Source: Otis tarda (Eukaryota; Chordata; Aves; Otidiformes; Otididae). Taken from it: DNA of 64,000 nt. The stretch spans positions 141,559,053 through 141,623,052 of the forward strand of contig CM048552.1 of the NCBI GenBank assembly GCA_026413225.1, in the 5' to 3' direction. How positions within the stretch are numbered: the stretch's first letter is position 1; each line of letters begins with the position of its first letter. The translations under genes and the position numbers were made by a program. Shown here in pieces: positions 1 through 12,443 of this stretch. The notes under the pieces were generated by a model. That model saw only the letters and a list, made by a program, of their open reading frames with translations. It made no database searches and was not told where the DNA came from.

Positions 1-745
1 GAGAAACTGCCTGCCTGCTCTCTCTGGTTCTTTAGATATCTGTCAGCACCCACAGCCCTCTTTCTAGCCCAGCAGCCTCCTTTGGCTCATATTTAGACTT
101 TGAAGAGTAAATTGTCCTTAGTCTGCCAGGTGTCAGAAAGGGTATATTCCCCAACAAACAGCATCCTCGCTGCATTTTCAAGGGTTTGTGTTGCTTTGCT
201 TTTCTTGCCTGGCCCTGTTACACCTGCCATTTGATTTAACTCTCTGTGCTGAGGCAAAATAATACCTCATCAGTAATGTGAGTATGATATTAAAAATATT
301 ACACATAATTGCCTTGTTTGTTATAGGTTGCATGTCTATAACACGTTCTACACCATTTTCCTCAGGTCTTGGATACTGAAGGAGCTTGGTTACTGTTAGG
401 ATCTCAGCTTTCACTGCAAAAAGGGAGAATTTCTACCCCTCCTCATTGCAAAGAAAAGCTTGAAAACATTATTTTGGAAAAAAAAAAAAAAAGAAAAATC
501 TGGAATCAACTTAATATAAAAGGCAGGTTCATTATTTTTATGATTATACTTCACTTTGGAGGGGGCAGCAGGGAAGGGACACTCATTCATTATTTCTTAA
601 TGTTTGCAGGTGGCAATACCGACTGTGGAAGGTTCATCTTTGGGAATGCTTTGTCACCAATGTCCTCAGAGTGGTAATAACACCATTCTCCCATTAGTTT
701 ATGTGAATAAAGGTAGTCTTGTGGTCTGACTTGTTCTCTCTGCAG

Positions 746-823
746 ATTTGGACCCTGATCCTGCAAGCTGTATTTTGTGCCCATGAAAAGTGCTGCAGTG
801 ATATGCAGTAGTGGTACGCACAG
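746..823 (+). other. Possible non-coding exon (splice-site bounded)
   Basis: A 78-base segment is preceded by a pyrimidine-rich acceptor (cttgttctctctgcag) and followed by a near-consensus donor (cag/gtaagaa). All three forward frames contain stops, so it cannot be an internal coding exon on this strand. It could be an exon of a long non-coding RNA or an untranslated exon. It could equally be a chance pairing of two good splice motifs. I see no other exon nearby to join it to. Confidence 0.15.
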
Positions 824-3059
824 GTAAGAAGCCCTGTCTGTGCAAGATAATAGATCTTACAACTAAACAAACAGAGTGCAAAAACTGGGAGACATTTAGT
901 TTATCTACAATAAATTTGCCTTTATAGAAATTGCAGAATGTTCAAACTCTGCATTATTAAAATAGAAGACAACGTAATACAGAATTCCTGCTCACTAATT
1001 GTCCTTTACTCCATAAGTCAAAGGATGCACCTCTTCCCACACCCTCCCTCCTGAAAACATACAAACACCAGCATAGAAGAAAAAAAAAAAAAGAGATACA
1101 TTAATGGAAAATCTGAAAGGTTGATACCTTCCTTTCACTCCCATTAGGTGGAGCTCTCAGACAAGAAGAAATGAATGAAAAACCAACCCAGCAGGCACCC
1201 TTAGGAATTATTAGTACTGTACTATGCAGGTATTTTTCCCTGCCGAGAGCTCTCTTCTCTTGATAGAATTAATTTGTATCCAACTAGAAAGCTTATTACC
1301 TGCTTTCAAAACTGCTATTACTCAGCAACCTGTCCGTACAGCTAAGTTTTCATTAGCTTAACACATTACCGAGATCAAGCTGCAAACTTTGCAGGTACCT
1401 GAATGCTACATTGCCGGCATCAACATAAATAACCAGATCGACAGAGAAATAGTTATGGAAATAGAGAAGCAGAGCAGATAAAGAATTTCAACGCAATACA
1501 TAAAAATCAGAAAATTCCAGGAAATGCTTGACCTCACTTCCATTAATGCTAAAAGTCCACTGACGTTAGTGGCACAGGATTCAACTGCAAAATTGGCCAT
1601 GTAGACACAGAGGCGCAATATGAATGGAAGAGGCAAAATGTTTGTAACCTGATTTCCCGCCGCTTTCCGGTCCTAGATTCTACTTTTGTTTTAATTTCAT
1701 ACTTAAAGTATACATTCTTACAAAGTTTTGGGGTAGCTCCCCCATTTCCTACACAAGGGGAAGGACAAACATAACCCTGTGTAAAGTACTGTACAAGCAA
1801 AGGACAGAATGATGGGTGCATATTTTCAAAGCTATTGGCTCTTACACCATTCATTCATTATGTGCAGTAACTCAGCAATGTCAATATTTGTGCCAAATAA
1901 ATGGCTGTGGTTGGCAAAATGGGAAAGAGGAAAACAATGTTATATAGGCAATTATCAGAATTAACAGAAATTAGCAGAGATTGACTAGATATATATGGGA
2001 GGGAAGAGTCTGAACTGGTTCCTGTTTGACTCTACACCTTATTTAAGAGAAGTGATTGACTTAATTTAATCAATTCAGTTGTGATTAAACCCTGCTAGTT
2101 TTACCTTTTATGAGGGCAAACATGACACTTTTGTAATTGACCATTTCAGTAAAGCTTAGCCTATCTCCTAGACTTATCCTTGGTGTAAAAATATGACAAT
2201 TTCATTGAGGCACGATGCTGGAAGGTGTTTTTTTATTTTGTGTTTGAATATCATCTGTCTAGTTCCAGGTTTTGCAACAAAACCTTTTGCAGACACTTCA
2301 ACAGTCTAAAAGTCTGATCCTTTTTCAGACTTTAAAAACCTGTACTCTTCTGTGCCCAAAGTAAACACCATTTAGCACCTTGTGCTAAAATACATAATAT
2401 GCAGTGCCTGTGAGACACGAGAACTAGAACTTTCTGTGTTGAAATCAGTTGGCCTCATTCTTTGATGAGCTTTAATTTTACACACTACTCTAGATTTGCT
2501 TCACCAATATAAAAGGAAAACTTCTACTAGTACAAACTGCTGCAATGTAAAAAGAGTGTCTCTCCTCAACACTGAAAGTTTCTTCCTCACTGCCATTCTT
2601 CTGTCCTGCACATTTCCTCAGAGGAATGTTTTGTGATCAGGATGATCTTTTAAGCTTTCAGTTTTTCCCACAGGAACCATCCCAAACTCACCGACACAAG
2701 AAAGGTGTCACAGGTCAAAATATGACCTTTCCTTCTTGACACTGACACCATGGACCAGGATTGTTCTGCTCATACTAGGCAACACGCACTGGTTCCGGTG
2801 GCTGCAGCTATAGCTTCCACAACTTGTTTCAGATGCAGGGGGTGTAAAAACCCAGAGCCTCAGGAGAACATCTTATTTTTAACTTCCCCTCACCTGCCTT
2901 CTTAACGCCTACAGCACGTGTAGGCAGTTTTCAGGTTTTGCTCTGCGAGTCTGTTCCCCATTCAGATGATACTGTATATCTATGGCATGGATATGCTCCA
3001 TCCTCTGCCATGTATAGCTATTCATAGCCTCTACTCTACTCATCCCGAGACCTCTAACT

Positions 3060-3195
3060 CTAATAGAGGGAGTTAATATTATCCCTACTTTATGCCTTCA
3101 GGCTAAGTCACTTCTTTAGTGCTATCCAGGGACCCTGCAGCAGAGGAGGAAACTGAACCTGCTTCTGGTGCATCCCACCTCTGCCCACTGAGCTG
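3060..3195 (-). repeat. MIR-like SINE relic
   Basis: The plus strand carries blocks reminiscent of the reverse complement of MIR/CORE-SINE: a ttatccctactttatg block, a ctaagtcactt block, then gaggaggaaactgaacc and a cccactgagctg tail. The match is from memory and heavily degraded. It could belong to another tRNA-derived SINE of the same superfamily. Confidence 0.3.
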
Positions 3196-3458
3196 TACTT
3201 CAAGGTGACATTACACAAACAGACGAGCACAGGTCTGATTTAAGCATCGAGAGAGAATGAACGCTAGGGCAGTCTTACCCTGTTTGCCTAGATACCCGAG
3301 AAAAGCAAGCAGGAGAAGTGTCGAGATGATGGAGAGCTGAAGCACGTGGTGCCGCACAGTGAGCTGCTGGTAAAGTCCTGTAGGCAGAGAACACAGCGGG
3401 TAAGGTTCATCTAGCCAGGCAGCACAGAAGCATCATGCCAGTTTTCACAGTGCAAAAC

Positions 3459-3524
3459 AAAAAGCTCTCTCTAAAAAAAAAGCTCTCTCTAAACCTGAAA
3501 AAAAAAAGCTCTCTCTAAACCTGA
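3459..3524. repeat. Short tandem repeat (A-run plus gctctctctaa), three copies
   Basis: Three copies of a unit with an A-run followed by gctctctctaa occur in succession. The second and third copies are followed by acctg, so they form a duplicate of about 27 bases. It looks like a recent local slippage or duplication. No function is suggested. Confidence 0.8.
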
Positions 3525-5734
3525 AAATTCTCCATCGAGAACTTGTTTTCAGGAGATGACTGTTTTTCACAGAAAATTTTTCCAGGAGAAAATTCTCACC
3601 TGTCTACTTACATGCCTTTCTGATTCCCCTTCTAGCTTCCCAGTATCTATGCCCCTGAATGGGAGGGAATGTTCTCTTCTCCACAATTCAGCATTCTGCT
3701 AAAGTACAGTGTGGTTAAAAGACAGAAAATCAATCTTAACTACTGAGATTTCCATAAAGTTAAATTAAAAGTGTCAAGCTATTGTGACTAGCTTTGTCAA
3801 AATGTGGGTGACAAGCTCTGCTGTGCAGCAAAACGTGCTTGTTTCACAAAAGGCTGGCGAGGAACAGCAAGGTGCTGCTTCTCGGGTGGCTGCAGGCACG
3901 GGGACCTTCTGGCTGTTGCTCCCCAGCTTTGCACCTGACCCTGGCACGCTGAGCTGGGCCACCTCTTGGAAAAGGAGAGCCTGAGAAGACAGCCAGTGCA
4001 GGCGCTCAGGGTTCAGAAGGAGAACAGCGTGGTCTTGATGAGAAAAATAATAGCATTCACACAGCCAAAATCCCGATCTGTTACCGATCCTGCTGCACCA
4101 CTTTTCTTTCATTCACCTGACTCAGACATGGTGCTTTCAAGAGAGCACAAATACACTTCTCTGGACTTCTTTGTCTGTCCTTTTGGCAAAGTGCTCAGTG
4201 CTGGTACAGCGCATCCCAGTACGGTTTCTTTTTGAATATCTGTTTCAGAAAACACACCCCTACTGCAGCACAGTGCAGCCTATAGAGATGAAGAGGAATA
4301 ATAACACAATCCTTAAAGACAGATCAGGCATTCTAAGTGCCATACTTGGCTCAAACTTGAATCTGAAGGGCTTCTGTATATCACAAAAAAATTATTTTCT
4401 CCCAGTCTCACAGAAGGTTATAGCATGCTAGAAATTTCTACTAGTAAATATGTGGGAATAAATTCAATTAGCTGAATTCATTTTATTTCTTAAAACGAAA
4501 CTTTTATTTGCTCTAAATAAATTCAGTCTCATATTTAGTAATAGTCTCCTTCTGTTAAGCTTCATTAAGAGGTCATCCTGACAATGGCTGTGCATCTGCT
4601 ATTAAACACAGGTGCTTTGTGAGGACCGTGAGATGCCGTGACAAACACAGCTTCTCAGCCGAGTTATGTGCTTCACTCAGGGCTGATCTGCTCAAAACCC
4701 GGTAATCCCACATATTTGTTTAAACAAGTGGTTCTGTCATGACCAGCTCTGGCCTGCTCTCCCCAGTGCCTTATTTGTTACATGCACCTTTCAGCTTTCC
4801 TCCAACTATGCTTCAAACACAGACTGCCTTTTGCTACCTGGTAGCGAAATGCTCAAAATAACAGGGGCTCTGCTGAGGGAACACCACCCCTCTGAGCAGA
4901 AAGCATGACGTACCGCCAGCACCCAGCAAAACCAGAGGTACTTACCCGCTCCTGGAGTAAGCCTGGGATTTATTTCCCTTAGCTGGCCAGTTTGGCTTTT
5001 TATTGCACAGAGATAGAGGAGGAAGTCAAATCTAAATGTGCGACTCTTTCAAAATGAAGAATTCTGAAGAAAAAAATATGAGTGCAATTAAAGGGTAATA
5101 GTGTTCAAGAGTGACTATGTCTAACTTCTCTTTACTATTAGCAAGAGATAGATGGAAGACAAAACCAGTTCACTCCCTGCAGAATTCATCTCTCTTCATC
5201 TGTTAAATAGATCCACAATACAGCCTTCTGTTGGTCATATCGATCTCTTTCACATCACACATGAGCTACCATTTTTGTTCAGGACATCTTTCTGCTCTTT
5301 AAATGACAGCTTGATTGTTGGAGCCAATCTCCACCACAGCAAAACGGCTTATCTAGCAGTGAGGGTGAGCGGGGCTATTAGTCCTCAAGTCCTGTTGTGT
5401 GGCCGCTGGCTAGAGAAAATGATTTTAAGTTGAATGGATTCTGTTTCGATGTGCAATATCCAAATCTTTAGCTTAGAAGCGGCTCTCTAAAGGTGCACAG
5501 AAGAAAAGAAAGCTTCCTCCCTCCCCCACGGCTCTTCCACTGAACTCCTCAGTAGGATGTCAGGCAATTCCTAGATGTTTTGCGAATAGCTTGCCTCTGG
5601 TTTTGGTTTCCAGTAGAGATTAATTCCAAGTGTGTGGTACAAAAAGGAAAGTTTAGACTTCAGTGCAAATAGAAAATCCACAACACAACGTCTTGGTAGA
5701 ATGCTCGTGTAGGAGCATGTAGGATAACTTCAGT

Positions 5735-6118
5735 TGGGAAGGGAAGGGAAGGTGCAGGAAGGTGTGAGAAGGAAAGGTGCGGGAAGGTGTGGGAAGGAAA
5801 GGTGCGGGAAGGTGCGGGAAGGTGCGGGAAGGGAAGGTGCAGGAAGGGAAGGGAAGGTGTGGGAAGGTGCGGGAAGGGAAGGGAAGGTGCAGGAAGGTGC
5901 GGGAAGGGAAGGTGCGGGAAGGGAAGGTGTGGGAAGGTGCAGGAAGGGAAGGTGTGGGAAGGTGCGGGAAGGGAAGGGAAGGTGCGGGAAGGTGCGGGAA
6001 GGTGCGGGAAGGTGCGGGAAGGGAAGGGAAGGGAAGGGAAGGGAAGGGAAGGGAAGGGAAGGGAAGGGAAGGGAAGGGAAGGGAAGGGAAGGGAAGGGAA
6101 GGGAAGGGAAGGGAAGGG
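5735..6118 (+). repeat. GGGAA-based minisatellite with GGTGC/GGTGT variants
   Basis: About 384 bases are built almost entirely from five-base units. The left two-thirds mixes GGGAA with GGTGC, GGTGT and AGGAA-type units in a higher-order 10- to 15-base pattern. The right third (about 6016-6118) is an essentially perfect run of some twenty GGGAA units. One strand is almost pure purine. All three forward frames are open across the array and would give Gly/Arg/Lys/Glu-rich peptides. This follows from the five-base period and the absence of T, and is not evidence of coding. Confidence 0.97.
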
Positions 6119-9100
6119 TGAGGTCTAACTAATTGACTTAGTTCTCTCTTCCTGCACTAAAGAATGAAAGACTGGTTAGCATATCTGAAAAGAGTCCAAC
6201 AGAAAAATCTTAATTTATAGACTTCTCCACCGTTGTGCAAGGTAGGAAGGAGAAGGAATGAAAATAATTCTCCTTTGAAACCTGGTAGAAACATAGCTGA
6301 GCCATATTAACTACCTCTTTGGATGGACACGTGCCTAACATAAGCTCTCCTCTGTCCTCTGATCTGAAAGACAAGTATCAGAAGTGCTGATGGACAATTA
6401 GGTCAGAGATACCTCCTTTGCCCCTCCTTTTCCTTAACTTGCTTGCTGAGTTTATTCCATGTTTTCAAATCCCTGTAGATAAAATCGAAGAACAAAAGTG
6501 CAGCTGGGTTTGTGCAAGTGGCAATTTGAAGAGTACCTTCATTCTTTGAACAGCTTGACTTTTCTTGTCAGGGAAGCATATCTGTCAAACCCCATGTTCC
6601 TCCTCGCTGAGCTCAAATAACAGGTGGCTGAAATTTGAAAAGGGCTGATACTCAAGAACATGCAGTATTTAGCAAAGTTACATTCACAACAATACAGCAA
6701 TGCAACCGTATCCACATATGACATCAACCCATGTATCAATCATATCATAGCATATCCATATTCTCTTGGACAGAAGAATTACATAAATCACCCAAACTTG
6801 GATAGTGAATCAGCGCTACAGGCAGGAGCAGATGTGAACTTTCCTGGGTCTCAACCCGACAGCATACCCACAGGGCCATATACTCTGCTCCTGTGGTCTG
6901 TTTGTAACGCCACGAGCCGCTCTGGCGGACAGTGACATCAGGAATAAATCCATCTGGCATCGCCACAGCCGTAGCTAGCTATAGGATGAAATTCAGCCTG
7001 GGAAAAAGAGCAAACGTGGTCCCTATGGCCAGGCTATGCCAGTTCCCACACCACCACACGAACCATCTTCCCTCTTTTCCTGGGACGGGCTGTCGGGTTT
7101 GGATCAGGAGCAGCGCAAGGGAAGCCCGGCAGTAAGTGTGTGAGGGAACAGCACAGACACCACTCCAAATGTAATTGCCTTTGCCAGAAGCCAGATGCCC
7201 TGCAAGGTGCCCAGGGGGCCTCTGAGTAAACCCAACGGCAAAGAGAATTGGCCATCCTCTTTTGTGGTTTCCCATGGAAAGGCAGGAGGGCTTGTGTCTG
7301 CAGCTTTCAGAGAGTTTGGGAAAGTAGAGCTACCTGATTTTCTGTCCTGATTTGAGGCTTTGATTTGATAAAGATCCATTCTTACAGCTTTGAGTTGTTT
7401 TAGTTGTTTTTTCTTGTGTTTTTTTTTCCCAAACACTAACTTGGAAAATGGAACTCCAGTACCCCAGGAGGGTATTACTGATGTGATGCAGCACGACAAG
7501 ATGTAACTCCTGTCTCCTCCCTGCATTTCTACTCTCAAGTATTCTATAAAGAACATCTTTTTTTGCAAAGCTGTGTTGTGCCGAGGACTCATTTAATCTG
7601 CTCTTTACAGTGGCCAATACGCTTTTTTTTTTTTGTTTTCCTCATAAATGACTATTGCTCAATACCTCTTCTTGCTGTGAATCTTTCCAAACTTCCACAC
7701 CCCCTTATGTTAAGCTGCATCTTCTGAATAACGCAGGTGGATGACGAACTCCAATATTTTGAGTGTTCCCATGACTTCGGGTCATCCAAATAGCTGACCA
7801 GAGGGAAGTCCATTAATTAACATCACTGGTAATTCAGAGCTTGTTTTCTGGCTCCCTCCTTTGAGAGGGAGATTTGTTTTGTTTGTATGATTGCTCTTCA
7901 TGCCACGTGTTCGTGTCTGCCCAGGCTTTTATGCCGTGCCCGTCATCGTGAAACGTGAGATGACTGATAACTCTCTTCTCATTCACAGAACAGGTACCGT
8001 CTCGGCAGCAGCACATTTTGGCCTGAAAAACAGTATTTGAGGCCTGGCATGCGATCTATGGATTTGTCCAACCTAATTAGTGCCACTTGCATCAGTGTTT
8101 TTATGATATAGACATATATCCACTCAGAAAATCACTACAGCTACGGAGTCAGCTGCCAAGCAGTCGTTCCACCCACTTGTGGTCACTTCTGGCTTGGAAA
8201 TGATTTGAAAGATGCAATTGAGGTGGAAGGCTCTGAAACACATAATCAGTCCCTTAAACAATGTATTTTCCTTTGACTCTGCTCATTGTCAAGTACTTTT
8301 TTATTAGATTAGACTGCAATTTTCACTAATTTCATTGTACTTTCTTGTAATCTGGTAAAATTCTGGTTTTGTTAAAATCGCTGATAAAATTTCCACAGTG
8401 AAAAATACCAAATATATCTATTTTTAAGATAATAGACTGAAAGTTAGGCTGAATTAATATGCATTGAGCACCGTGCAGCAATGCCAGAAAAATCGCCATG
8501 CTGAAGCTCGCTTGTAGACAACTGCCTTTAGTATTTTTAACATGTGTGGCCATCTTCAGTGCAGACACATTCCAGGAACAGCTGGCCATGTGCATTCACT
8601 GGGCATCTCAGACATGGTTCTGACACTCCTCATCCAAGGAATTGTTCTGTGAGTCTCAAAATCATTCTGATGAACAGGAATATGCCTCCTCACATTCTTG
8701 CAGCTAAAATTCCCATGAAAGCATTGAAAATGGGACATGCAATGAAAGATGCTGCTTAGAAATGATCAGTCCACGTTTGACTTTCTGGATGGAAATCACC
8801 TCCAGCTAACACCAGTGGAAATGACAAGCCTTTCACTAACACCCTTAAATTTACACGCAAAAGCAACTGCTCTAGAAAAGAAAGGGATTAGGCTGGTTGG
8901 TTGTTTTCACTGGTAAAGGAATTAAAAAATATTTGTTTCAACCTGAACTCATCAGTCTTCTGCCCGATCTGCCCCTGTCTTCACTGGAAGAGGGAAATAG
9001 GCTGGGTTTGCATTGCTGCTGGTCTTTTTTTCTTTTTTACACTGAGAGAGGACTAACAGTGACCACTCCTCCAACCAACCAACTCCGTCGGCGCAAGCCT

Positions 9101-11600
9101 TACCCATCACCACAGATCACTAGTCGTTCCCTTCTCAAACATCACAGCCCACTCCCGGGGGTTCGACAGCTTTGGATGCCCTCCCAGGCCAGGGATGTGC
9201 TGTGTGTTGGCAGGATTTGTCCCCACTAGTGGAATCTGTGGTGACATAAACTGTGAATATAAAACCGACCCTGTCTTTCCCAGAGGTTCTAGCTGCTCTG
9301 AACAAACACCCTGGCAGGAGGACCGGGCAGCCCAGAGGGAGCTGTGACAATTTCACACTGGCTGAGGTTGCCTGTGAACTTAACAAAAAACAGCCTGGTC
9401 TCCTTGTGCCATCTCTGTTGCATAAGCATTTGGTACGTTAGCATGGGATTGAATTTGGGCATTTAAAACTGCCTGCATTAGCTTGTGACTGTGGGTCTTT
9501 TCACCCATCTTTTGTGTGTGCTGTTCCTTGCAAATGTGATCCTTGCAGCAGATTTTCAAAGGGAATTGAGAAAGAGAAAACTAAAAGCTACATGTATTAG
9601 TATTCCTGTTTAATTTAATATCAGCTTACAAGGTGGAAATTAAAATGATTTTTCTGTCACTGTTATCTCTCTTCACTTGGCAAAGATCAATTTCCTTCTT
9701 CCCCACTGCTTACTAATAAGACATCTGAAAACTAAGATGGTTTTTATGTTTACTTCCTTGTTTAAATCAGCTTTCTCAACTAAAGGACAGCTTTGGCAAT
9801 ATATTTGCTTTTTAACTTGTGATTTGTGTCTTGGCTCAGACTCCCCCAGTGACAGCACATCAAACACAGAGAGGCTATATATTTTTAATTACTCAGGGAT
9901 GCCCTTGTGCATAAGTACATGCAAATTAAACAAGCAAAATTCAAAACCTGCTCAGAACAGATTGCACGCGTTACACAATCAGTCACATTTTGGGCTCAGA
10001 AATGATGGTGCACTATTTTGCTTCCCATGCCAACGAGTACAGAGGTATCAGCCATCACTCAGTACAACATCATGCCATCGCTGCTGCTGTGTCTGACACT
10101 CAAGAGCTGGCGAGCCGAGGAAGGTGGATGGCAATGCACAAATGCTTGAGTGTGAGAAATCAGCTGAACAACCAGCCTGCGTGGAAAAAGACCTTCCTAC
10201 AAAGAAGATACTTATGTCCAGGAAGAGGATTAGAAAAAATATGATGTTTTTGATGTCTCAAAGAATCTGACCTAGGCACCTAACTGCCTAATCCAGCGCT
10301 CCTTTGAAACAGGGAGGATGAACCACCAAGTGAAGACATTGTTCGGGGTCCGAGCTGCATGTGGCACCTCTACCACGGTAGCATTACAGCTCCAGCCAAG
10401 ATGTAATGATTTCAAAAGACAAAAAAACCCATTCAGTGAAAATCTCGCCATGTAAGGCGGTCACATCGAAGGGAGAAGAAAGGAAAAGTGGCCATCTGCA
10501 TATTGCAGATGAGGAACTCGAGCGCTAGAGACAGAGGCCGCAGGGTGGGTATCCCAGAAGAGCTGACCACTCCTCCTGCAGGAAAAAGCTGAGCTTTCTC
10601 AAAAAGTCAAGTAACGTGCTCTGCACCACATTCTCTCAGGATATTATCTCTTAGCTTTTAGACATTTCACTGTGTCAGAAGTGGTCTTATTTAACAGCCT
10701 AGCATTTCTTTTTCATATTTTCTTTCCATTGCCCTTTTTAAAATCCCCATGCTCAGCACTAGCAATATTTTTTCCTCTAGGGCGTTTATGCCTGGAATAC
10801 CTGTGTAGCATTATCTTACCTTCGTCCTCTCAAACTTGATTGTCCTTCGTTTATCCAGTTCGTATGTATTCGAGTTTTAATCTTTCCTTCTCCCTCTGGA
10901 TAAAGTTGCTCTTGTCCTTCTCGGGGAGGCGATGATGTCTCAAGGTCTCTCTCAGCCCTGTCTTACACGGTTCCACGACTTTCTTCAGCGTTTCTGTATT
11001 TTTCGTATGGTCGCACCCAGAACTGACATCCAGCGAGTCCCTTCAGTGAAGGCACACCTGACTCTGTCCCCCCAAGGTGACAACTCCTCCTGCCACACCA
11101 GAAGCGGCTTACGCTGTATGAGCAGCTTGCATCCCACCAAGTGCGCTCTTGCTGCCTGTCTGCGTGAGTGACCCAAGGCAAGGGTGTCTGCATCGCTGGT
11201 TGCCTCCCAGCACAGGGTTGGTCTTGGGGCACCCGGTTCCTCGGCAGGGAGCGTGGTCCTGGCCTGCTGTGCTGGCAGGCAGGTGTCTCGACACAGGTCA
11301 GGAGGCGAGTGCCAAGGCTGGCGCGTGCGATGTAATGCTGTATGGGCACCTCCGGTGCTACCAAACTTTAGGGTGAGTTGAAGTCTGCACCGGAGCTGCT
11401 GTTAGGGGGTGAGCATGCAAGTGATGATGGTCTTTCATCTGATTTCCATCTCCCTGTCCTACTTTTGCACTGTCTGTTCTGTGGAGCCTTTGGTGCAGGT
11501 ACCAAAGGCCACAGAGCCACGGGGGGTTTCTTCACGGGTTGTGACCCGTGCCGACCTACCAGAATAAAAAAAAAAAGCCCTTCTGATTTTATTGGGGCTG
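6119..11600. other. Non-coding stretch, no gene recognised
   Basis: No recognisable gene. A 162-codon minus-strand frame at 7104-7592 and several shorter ones lack any domain, favourable start context or splice support, and look like chance frames. A MIR-like fragment sits near 10505. GC content rises from about 11.0 kb as CpG island 1 is approached. Confidence 0.55.
10505..10560 (-). repeat. MIR-like fragment
   Basis: A short block on the plus strand (gcagatgaggaactcgagcg followed by agagacagagg) resembles the 'gatgaggaaactgaggc...cagaga' core of an antisense MIR. It is too short and diverged to assign a subfamily. Confidence 0.25.
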
Positions 11601-12180
11601 GGGACGGGTGACCTTTCCGCTTGGGAATCAGGGACAAACCTCAGCCGGTCTCACCACAGCAGCCGGTCTGCAGCGGGCACTGAGAGGATGGCGGAGATGC
11701 CAAGTGCGGCAGGAGAAGAGTGGGCAGGGAAAGGCAACCCCGGTCCTCCGCACCACCCCGCACTTACAGCCACAGCGGGGGGCGGCGGGGGGCGGGCGGG
11801 AGCGCAGGAGGCGGTGGAGAAGGAGGAGGAGGAGGCGGGAGGTGTGGGGGAGCGGCGGCGAAGGGAGGGAAAAACCTCGGCCGGGCAGCAGACGGCGGCC
11901 GGTGCGGTCCCTGCCTGCCGGGGCCGGGCTGCCCGCGCTGCCGGCGGCTCCCCCTGCCCCCGCAGGCTCCCCTCCCGGGGCCGGGGGTGACCCACTCGCA
12001 ACTTTCCCTCCCCCCCGTGGATGGCTTTCGTCGGAGACCTGCAGGGCAGCCGGCCGCTTGACACCTGTCCCCCATGGGCCGCCCCCACGCCTAAGTTTGC
12101 GGGCGCCCGCACCCCTCCTCCTCCCGCCGCCGCCGCCGGGGCAGGGCGGGCTTGAAGCCGCGGCGGGGGCCGCGGTGCCC

Positions 12181-12264
12181 ATGGCCGGACGCCCCCCGGC
12201 GCCGCCCCGTCCCGCCCGCCGGGGAGCGGCCGCGCCCGCCGGAGCGCCGCAGCGGGGGCGCTGA
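12181..12264 (+). other. Possible upstream ORF (27 codons) in the 5' leader
   Basis: An ATG with weak upstream context but G at +4 opens a 27-codon Pro/Ala/Arg-rich frame that ends 179 bases before the micropeptide start. If the transcript begins upstream of 12181, this uORF could dampen translation of the main ORF. If initiation is further downstream it is irrelevant. Its composition simply mirrors the CpG island. Confidence 0.2.
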
Positions 12265-12328
12265 GGGAGGCGGCCCCCGGCGCGCCCCCACCGGCTCGGC
12301 GCCAGCCGCCGGTGCCCGCCGGGTCGCT

Positions 12329-12362
12329 GGCGGCGGCGGCGGCGGGGGCGGCGGCGGCGGGG
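12329..12362 (+). repeat. GGC trinucleotide run
   Basis: A nearly pure GGC tract with one GGG interruption lies about 80 bases upstream of the micropeptide ATG, probably in the 5' UTR. It can form G-rich secondary structure in RNA and is likely to vary in length between individuals. Confidence 0.85.
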
Positions 12363-12443
12363 CCGCGGGATCCGTCCGCACTCGCTGGCCCCGCGTAGTT
12401 GCCGAGCGGTCCGTCTGTCCTCGGCGGCGGCCCCGCGGGTGAC

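Larger units (their letters stand above)
1..5734. other. Non-coding stretch, no gene recognised
   Basis: AT-rich DNA with no ORF that resembles a known protein on either strand. It contains a segment bounded by splice-like signals (746-823), a MIR-like relic (about 3060-3195) and a small tandem repeat (3459-3524), which are listed separately. There are A-runs near 480-492 and 1079-1092. The rest shows no structure I can support. Confidence 0.6.

Noticed and set aside
5734-6132. Three overlapping frames of 113-132 codons
   Set aside because: They are translations of the GGGAA minisatellite in all frames, not genes.
7104-7592. 162-codon minus-strand frame
   Set aside because: No recognisable domain or conserved motif, and no splice or promoter context. 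Includes a Lys-rich stretch from a T-run on the plus strand.
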